Positions 7,864 to 11,796 of a DNA stretch of 11,796 nt are shown piece after piece. Where the stretch lies: positions 1-11,796 of the forward strand of contig JBNKEI010000145.1 in NCBI GenBank assembly GCA_050288705.1, read 5' to 3'. Position 1 is the first letter of the stretch; the number at the start of each line of letters is the position of its first letter. The position numbers were made by a program, and so were the translations under genes. The notes below the pieces were generated by a model. It was not told the DNA's origin. It saw only the letters and a program-made list of their open reading frames with translations, and searched no databases. Origin of the DNA: JBNKEI01 sp050288705. Lineage in GTDB: Bacteria; Myxococcota; Myxococcia; Myxococcales; UBA5297.

Positions 7864-8328
7864 TTACTCGTAAATAGAATCAAGTTTTGAGCGGTTTCTA
7901 TTTCTTCGAAATATGTTGGCTTTTGAAAACCACGGCTGCTTTTTTTTGCTCGGTGGTGGGTAGACACGCCTATATCGGGTATCCGGATCGCAACTGTCCT
8001 CCCCTGCTCTATTTGTATGCATTGTATAGCCTTCTTCTATGATAGTGCCATCGCTCTTCTCGAATCTCCCCTGGACAACTCGGTCATATGATTTGTTTGA
8101 TGCGACAGAACTTGTTTTGCTTGACCCTATTTCCGAGAGCATGGGGTCTCGGAGCCGATAATCGTATTGATCGCCAAATTTGTTATTGTAATAATCCACT
8201 ACAGGACCAATAGATTGGGGTTTAGCTTTTTTGTCACTGAAACTACTTTTTGCTGAATAGTAGCTGGAATGGCTCGAACTCGCCGATGGCTCATAGGTGT
8301 ATGCTGCTGATGAATATCCATTTATCAT
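7864..8328 (-). CDS. Unrecognised Ser/Tyr-rich small protein
   Basis: 154 residues; I do not recognise the family. The first 80 residues hold about 20 serines and 10 tyrosines (e.g. SASSSHSSYYSAKSSFS, 15-31) and look disordered. The middle (80-123) is more ordered in character, with VVQGRFEKSDGTIIEEGYTMH and the only cysteine at C113. The C-terminal part is strongly basic, with PPPSKKK (124-130) and NIFRRNRNRSK (138-148). No signal peptide, membrane span or metal site is visible. Support for a real gene: a good ribosome site (TTTTGGAG, 9 nt before the ATG), no competing long frame on the other strand, and a biased but non-random composition. It is convergent with the receiver gene. A nucleic-acid-binding, envelope-associated or kinase-substrate role can be imagined from the composition, but none is demonstrated. 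Confidence 0.6.
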   Translation of the reverse strand: MINGYSSAAYTYEPSASSSHSSYYSAKSSFSDKKAKPQSIGPVVDYYNNKFGDQYDYRLRDPMLSEIGSSKTSSVASNKSYDRVVQGRFEKSDGTIIEEGYTMHTNRAGEDSCDPDTRYRRVYPPPSKKKQPWFSKANIFRRNRNRSKLDSIYE

Positions 8329-8629
8329 TTATCTTGACTCCAAAATATCGACTCCACATGTGTCGAGTGCACCTACGCATGAGGCATATTCATTGAAACA
8401 ACTAACAACAGTAAGCGCACAAGGCAACGATTTTCGACATTTTTAGAATTGGTTTTAATATTCAGTACTTTGCCTATTTGTAGCTATTCAAACCGACCAC
8501 TTCGCGAGACCGAAATTGATAGCCATGGTTTTCCCGGGCGTAATGCCCCAGGCATGAAGTCGAGGAAGCCCTCGACCTCGACAAGCTCAGCCTGAACGGA
8601 TTTTTACGACCCCCTCGCTATCTATTGCC
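8329..8629. other. Intergenic region between coaD and the Ser/Tyr-rich gene
   Basis: 301 bp without a convincing gene. Its low half should hold the minus-strand promoter of the Ser/Tyr-rich gene, but no clear -35/-10 pair stands out. An imperfect dyad around CACATGTG (8355-8362), flanked by CGAC (8349-8352) and GTCG (8362-8365), lies about 20-40 bp upstream of that start and could be an operator. The high half contains the REP-like palindromic element at 8533-8600. The remainder (about 8385-8530) is AT-rich and featureless to the eye. Confidence 0.6.
8533..8600. repeat. REP-like palindromic dispersed element
   Basis: Two adjacent hairpins are visible: GGGC (8536-8539) with GCCC (8545-8548) around GTAAT, and a perfect 7-bp stem GTCGAGG (8559-8565) with CCTCGAC (8570-8576) around AAGC. 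The segment after them, CTCGACAAGCTCAGCCTGAA (8577-8596), closely resembles a conserved core of dispersed extragenic palindromes common in proteobacterial genomes. It lies just past the coaD stop, a usual place for REP elements. There is no U-tract directly after the hairpins, so transcript-end stabilisation is more likely than intrinsic termination. Only one copy is in this window. Confidence 0.6.
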
Positions 8630-9127
8630 TTATCGTCCAAATTTAGTCTTAAGCATGCTCAGCACATTAGCAGGAACAAGCGTGGAAACATCACCACCTA
8701 AGGAAGCTACTTCCCGCACCAATTGTGAAGAAATATAAAAATAATCTTCACCGGTCATCACAAAAACAGTTTCGATTTCGGGATTAAGAGTACGATTCAT
8801 ATTAGCCATTTGAAATTCATATTCAAAATCAGAAACCGCACGCAAACCACGCAGAATAAGTTTCACCCCTCGTTGGCAAGCAAAATCAACCAGCAATCCA
8901 TGAAATGAATCAAGCTCTACCCGAGGATCATTTCCCACTGCCTGCCGAATCAATTCCAATCGCTCTTCTACCGAAAAAAGCGGGGTCTTTTTGGGATTGT
9001 TAGCAACGGCGACAATAACCTTATCGAACATTTGTAACCCACGGTTAATCAATGAAAGATGACCGTTGGTTAAAGGATCAAAGGAACCGGGATACAAGAC
9101 AATATGAGGTATAGATGAAGTAAGCAT
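8630..9127 (-). CDS. coaD: Phosphopantetheine adenylyltransferase
   Basis: 165 residues, the usual length for bacterial CoaD. It transfers AMP from ATP to 4'-phosphopantetheine to make dephospho-CoA, the penultimate step of coenzyme A synthesis, in the cytoplasm. The nucleotidyltransferase signature PGSFDPLTNGH (13-23) contains the TxGH-type motif with H23. ILRGLRAVSDFEYEFQMANMN (starting at 91) and ISSQLVREVA (132-141) are the family's substrate and ATP-binding stretches. All look intact. It starts 10 bp after the tex stop on the same strand, so the two are probably co-transcribed. No clear Shine-Dalgarno precedes the ATG at 9127, so translation may depend on ribosomes finishing tex. A REP-like element follows the stop. 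Confidence 0.97.
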   Translation of the reverse strand: MLTSSIPHIVLYPGSFDPLTNGHLSLINRGLQMFDKVIVAVANNPKKTPLFSVEERLELIRQAVGNDPRVELDSFHGLLVDFACQRGVKLILRGLRAVSDFEYEFQMANMNRTLNPEIETVFVMTGEDYFYISSQLVREVASLGGDVSTLVPANVLSMLKTKFGR

Positions 9128-9137
9128 AGATTTTCAA

Positions 9138-11411
9138 TTATGATTTCATGCGAGAAAAGGGATTATTACGGAAATGATCAACTTTTGCTAGTCTCTCAGC
9201 CTTAGGGCATTTTTTGGCGGACATTTCCTTATTGCCTTTTTGAGCCGACAAAGCAATACGGCGCCGAGCAATATCCACTTCCACCACCGAAACCGAAATT
9301 TTATCTCCCACCTTAACTACTTCTTTGGGGTCGCGCACAAATCGGTCGGCTAATCGGGAAATATGCACCAACCCGTCCTGGTGCACTCCAATATCTACAA
9401 AAGCTCCAAAAGCAGTCACATTGGTTACCACCCCTTCCAGCTCCATTCCTACCTGCAAATCATCGATAGTGCGTACGTCATCGCGAAAACAAGGAGCCTC
9501 AAAAGCGCTACGAGGATCGCGTCCCGGTTTGCGCAACTCCTCGACAATATCGCCCAAGGTGTAATTCCCCACCTCTTGGCCTTTGTAGCGATCAATGGCA
9601 ATGCGGCTAATCAGAGAATCATTTCCCATTAGCTGACCAATCGCTACACCTTGGTCTTTGGCAATTCGTTCTACTAAAGAGTAACGCTCAGGATGGACTG
9701 CACTGGCATCCAAAGGATGCTTTCCCTCGCGTACTCGCAGAAACCCAGCAGCCTGCTCAAAAATTTTGGGACCAATTCCTGGCACCTTCAATAAAGTAGA
9801 GCGACTGGAAAAACGCCCCTTTTCTTCTCGAAATTTAACAATTCGCTTAGCCAACGAGGGACCAATTCCCGCCACTCTAGCCAACAACGAACTACTCGCA
9901 GTGTTAAGTTCTACTCCTACTGAGCTCACGCAACTTTCCACCACTTCGTCGAGCTTTTTGGCTAATAATGATTGAGAAACATCGTGCTGATATTGACCAA
10001 CCCCAATGCTTTTTGGATCAATTTTTACTAGCTCGGCCAAAGGGTCCTGCAGTCGTCGGGCAATACTTACTGCTCCGCGAATAGTAAGGTCCAAATCTCC
10101 CAGCTCTTCGCGAGCCACCTCGCTAGCCGAGTAAACGCTCGCTCCAGCCTCACTAACCGATACTACCAACACGCTAACTCGCCCTTCCGATCGCAAAACA
10201 TCACGTACAAACGTTTCGGTTTCGCGGCCATGAGTTCCATTGCCTACCGCCACTGCCTCGACTGCAAAGCGATCACAAAGAGATAGCAGCGTCTTTTTTG
10301 CTCGCTCCAGCGCTTGCTCGCCTTGCACCAGATAGAGAGTCTCAAAACCTAGCACCTTGCCAGTACTATCTACCACCGCACACTTACAGCCAGTGCGCTG
10401 CCCAGGGTCAATTCCCACCACTGTTTTTGCCCCGTAAGGAGCTGCTAGTAGTAGCTGGCCAAGATTCTGGGCGAACACTTCCACGGCGTCCTTGTCAGCT
10501 TGAAGCTTATGCTGCGCTCGCACATCGGCTTGTACACTAGGAAGAAGCAACCTTTTTATTCCATCGCGAATAGCTGAATCGAACTCGGCAAACCAAGGAG
10601 AGCCTGATCGAGCGCCAGCCAGATTTTGTATGACTGGCAGCAGCGCTTCCCAATCCATTTCCCAGGAAACTTTGAGAATTCCTTCCTCTTCTCCCCGACA
10701 AATTGCCAGAAATCGATGCGACGGAATTTTGGCAAGTGGCTCGGCATAGTCAGCATACCCATCAAATTTAGTAGCCGCCTGACGATACTCTTTGGTTTTG
10801 ACCACCGCCAATGTGCCCTTTTGAGCAAGCGCTTGGCGAACTAGCGATCGGATTTGGGCATTTTCAGCCAGCATTTCCGCGCAGATATCCCGCGCCCCGG
10901 TAAGAGCATGGTCGACGTCACCAACTCCTTTTTTCAAATCGACGTAACGTTTAGCTTCTTCTCGCGGAGAGTTACCATTTTTAGACTGGGAAGCCATTGT
11001 TTTTGCTAGAGGCTCAAGACCTTGTTCCTTGGCAATGAGCGCTCTAGTACGGCGTTTAGGCTTGTAGGGCAGATACAAATCTTCCAACTCCGCCTTGGTA
11101 TTTACCGAACGCAGTTTGGCTTCTAAAGAAGGGGTCAGCTTTCCTTGCCGAGCAATTTCGGTAATCGCCGACTCTTTACGACTTTCTAAGTCAACAAGGT
11201 AAGCTTGCCGCTCTTCGATGGAGCGAATTTGCACCTCGTTTAGTCCATCGGTTGCTTCTTTGCGATAGCGAGCAATAAAGGGAATCGTTGCCCCTTCTGC
11301 CAATAACTGAACCACTGCCTGAACCGATAAGCCCGGCAGGTTCATTTCCTGAGCAATCTGGCGAACAATTTGACCGGTAATCGGTGAGGAAGAATCAATC
11401 GTAGCTTTCAT
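9138..11411 (-). CDS. tex: Tex family S1 RNA-binding transcription accessory protein
   Basis: 757 residues, close to the usual Tex length. The N-terminal helical region carries the typical LPYKPKRRTRA (114-124). A YqgF/RuvC-like fold starts at VVGIDPGQRTGCKCAVVD (331-348) and includes VGNGTHGRETE (389-399). The GQYQHDV motif is at 472-478. Helix-hairpin-helix segments follow (VAGIGPSLAKRIV 513-525; VPGIGPKIFEQA 543-554). An S1 RNA-binding domain occupies about 654-724 (VVTNVTAFGAFVDIGVHQDG, 661-680), followed by a short lysine-rich tail. Tex proteins bind nucleic acid and act in transcription and RNA metabolism. The ATG at 11411 has GGAAG 4 nt upstream, with a further GGGAG about 16 nt upstream. 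It lies directly upstream of coaD, 10 bp apart, presumably one transcript started from the region right of it. Confidence 0.97.
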   Translation of the reverse strand: MKATIDSSSPITGQIVRQIAQEMNLPGLSVQAVVQLLAEGATIPFIARYRKEATDGLNEVQIRSIEERQAYLVDLESRKESAITEIARQGKLTPSLEAKLRSVNTKAELEDLYLPYKPKRRTRALIAKEQGLEPLAKTMASQSKNGNSPREEAKRYVDLKKGVGDVDHALTGARDICAEMLAENAQIRSLVRQALAQKGTLAVVKTKEYRQAATKFDGYADYAEPLAKIPSHRFLAICRGEEEGILKVSWEMDWEALLPVIQNLAGARSGSPWFAEFDSAIRDGIKRLLLPSVQADVRAQHKLQADKDAVEVFAQNLGQLLLAAPYGAKTVVGIDPGQRTGCKCAVVDSTGKVLGFETLYLVQGEQALERAKKTLLSLCDRFAVEAVAVGNGTHGRETETFVRDVLRSEGRVSVLVVSVSEAGASVYSASEVAREELGDLDLTIRGAVSIARRLQDPLAELVKIDPKSIGVGQYQHDVSQSLLAKKLDEVVESCVSSVGVELNTASSSLLARVAGIGPSLAKRIVKFREEKGRFSSRSTLLKVPGIGPKIFEQAAGFLRVREGKHPLDASAVHPERYSLVERIAKDQGVAIGQLMGNDSLISRIAIDRYKGQEVGNYTLGDIVEELRKPGRDPRSAFEAPCFRDDVRTIDDLQVGMELEGVVTNVTAFGAFVDIGVHQDGLVHISRLADRFVRDPKEVVKVGDKISVSVVEVDIARRRIALSAQKGNKEMSAKKCPKAERLAKVDHFRNNPFSRMKS

Positions 11412-11530
11412 ATTACTTCCAGGAGCACTCCCATTCGAAAAAAAACTACACTACCAGATTTTTGGGCTTCCACTCCCGTTGATTTTACAAACATTTTTAC
11501 CTGCCTTTTCGCTGGTCGGACTAGGCACCA

Positions 11531-11571
11531 CGCCCTCCGTCATTCCCGCGAAAGCGGGAATCCAGGGGGCG
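11531..11571. repeat. Dispersed palindrome of the ATTCCCGCGAAAGCGGGAAT type
   Basis: ATTCCCGC (11542-11549) pairs perfectly with GCGGGAAT (11554-11561) around a GAAA tetraloop, and an outer stem CGCCC (11531-11535) pairs with GGGCG (11567-11571). The core fits the ATTCCC-N8-GGGAAT pattern of the neisserial dRS3 repeat and of similar repeats widely dispersed in proteobacterial genomes. Read on the plus strand it encodes the peptide VIPAKAGIQ, a familiar sign of spurious repeat-derived proteins. In Neisseria such repeats can be targets for filamentous phage integration; whether that applies here is unknown. Confidence 0.75.
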
Positions 11572-11686
11572 CCACAGTCGAAAGACCAGCTTGCATTCCG
11601 ATCTGACCTTTGGTTTAGGCTTTGGATGGCGTTACGATTGTCGCTGGACGAGACGCTGTCGTTGTCGCTATGGGTTGCGCAATGCT

Positions 11687-11796
11687 ATGGCTGAGAATAA
11701 AAAAAGTGGCGTCGTGCGTGAAAGATGGGTCTCATCGAAAAAACGAACCCTGGATGGGCTGACCTTTGGCCCCAAATCATCGATTGAAAAAGTCGT
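11687..11796 (+). CDS. Doubtful open frame running off the right edge
   Basis: An ATG at 11687 opens 36 codons to the window end without a stop, beginning MAENKKSGVVRERW and continuing with basic and Ser-rich residues. There is no ribosome binding site before it. The opposite strand is also open across most of the same span, ending at a TAG at 11671-11673, so coding direction cannot be decided. The sequence follows a dispersed repeat and could be part of a longer repeat rather than a gene. No family is recognised. Confidence 0.2.
   Translation, partial: MAENKKSGVVRERWVSSKKRTLDGLTFGPKSSIEKV

Larger units (their letters stand above)
11412..11796. other. Region upstream of tex, largely non-coding
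   Basis: 385 bp to the window edge. The part next to tex (11412-11520) must hold its minus-strand promoter and leader, which include a run of eight T residues on that strand near 11440; I see no convincing -35/-10 pair. A palindromic dispersed repeat follows at 11531-11571. From about 11580 to the edge there is no recognisable gene apart from a doubtful open frame starting at 11687. The stretch may belong to a larger repeat or a decayed mobile segment. Confidence 0.5.

Noticed and set aside
8485..8556. Minus-strand frame of about 23 codons within the coaD downstream spacer
   Set aside because: Very short, without a ribosome site, and starting inside the REP-like element.
8559..8576. Perfect 7-bp hairpin as an intrinsic terminator of coaD
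   Set aside because: No U-tract follows the stem on either strand, and the flanks match a REP-like repeat, which explains the hairpin better.
11479..11694. Plus-strand frame of 71 codons upstream of tex
   Set aside because: It translates the palindromic repeat (VIPAKAGIQ), has no ribosome site and no family resemblance; a repeat artefact.
1..11796. CRISPR array, insertion sequence, tRNA or rRNA genes
   Set aside because: No regularly spaced direct repeats, no transposase-like protein and no cloverleaf or rRNA-like stretches were seen on either strand.

Overview
The window reads as a signalling-rich, accessory-type stretch of a Myxococcota-like (deltaproteobacterial) chromosome next to two housekeeping genes. 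The best lineage clue is the gene at the left edge. It has a Pkn-type Ser/Thr kinase domain, one membrane span, a four-cysteine outer domain and C-terminal TPR-like repeats, an architecture typical of myxobacterial kinases. Base composition looks close to balanced, which is low for that phylum, so a reduced-GC relative is possible. Species cannot be resolved from this sequence alone.

Layout: (1) 1-2060, minus strand: Ser/Thr kinase, cut by the window edge. (2) 2210-7375, minus strand: a giant 1721-residue hybrid protein with kinase-like, AAA-type ATPase, TPR-like, GAF and histidine kinase regions. (3) 7462-7824, plus strand: a stand-alone receiver protein, divergent from the hybrid kinase across an 86-bp spacer. 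(4) 7864-8328, minus strand: an unrecognised Ser/Tyr-rich small protein. (5) 8329-8629: spacer with a REP-like palindromic element. (6) 8630-9127 coaD and 9138-11411 tex, both minus strand and 10 bp apart, probably one transcript. (7) 11412-11796: mostly non-coding, with a dispersed-repeat palindrome and a doubtful open frame running off the right edge.

How the genes may work together: the hybrid protein has an intact histidine kinase end, and the adjacent divergent single-domain response regulator is a natural candidate phospho-acceptor (inference). The most notable observation is that the N-terminal kinase-like domain of the hybrid has lost both signature aspartates: HRD reads HKN, and DFG reads GLG. 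That domain is predicted to be a pseudokinase, while the neighbouring membrane kinase is intact. I found no CRISPR array, transposase, tRNA, rRNA or obvious defence system. Nothing here proves a wholly new system; the pseudokinase hybrid with its receiver, and the orphan Ser/Tyr-rich protein, are the parts most worth following.
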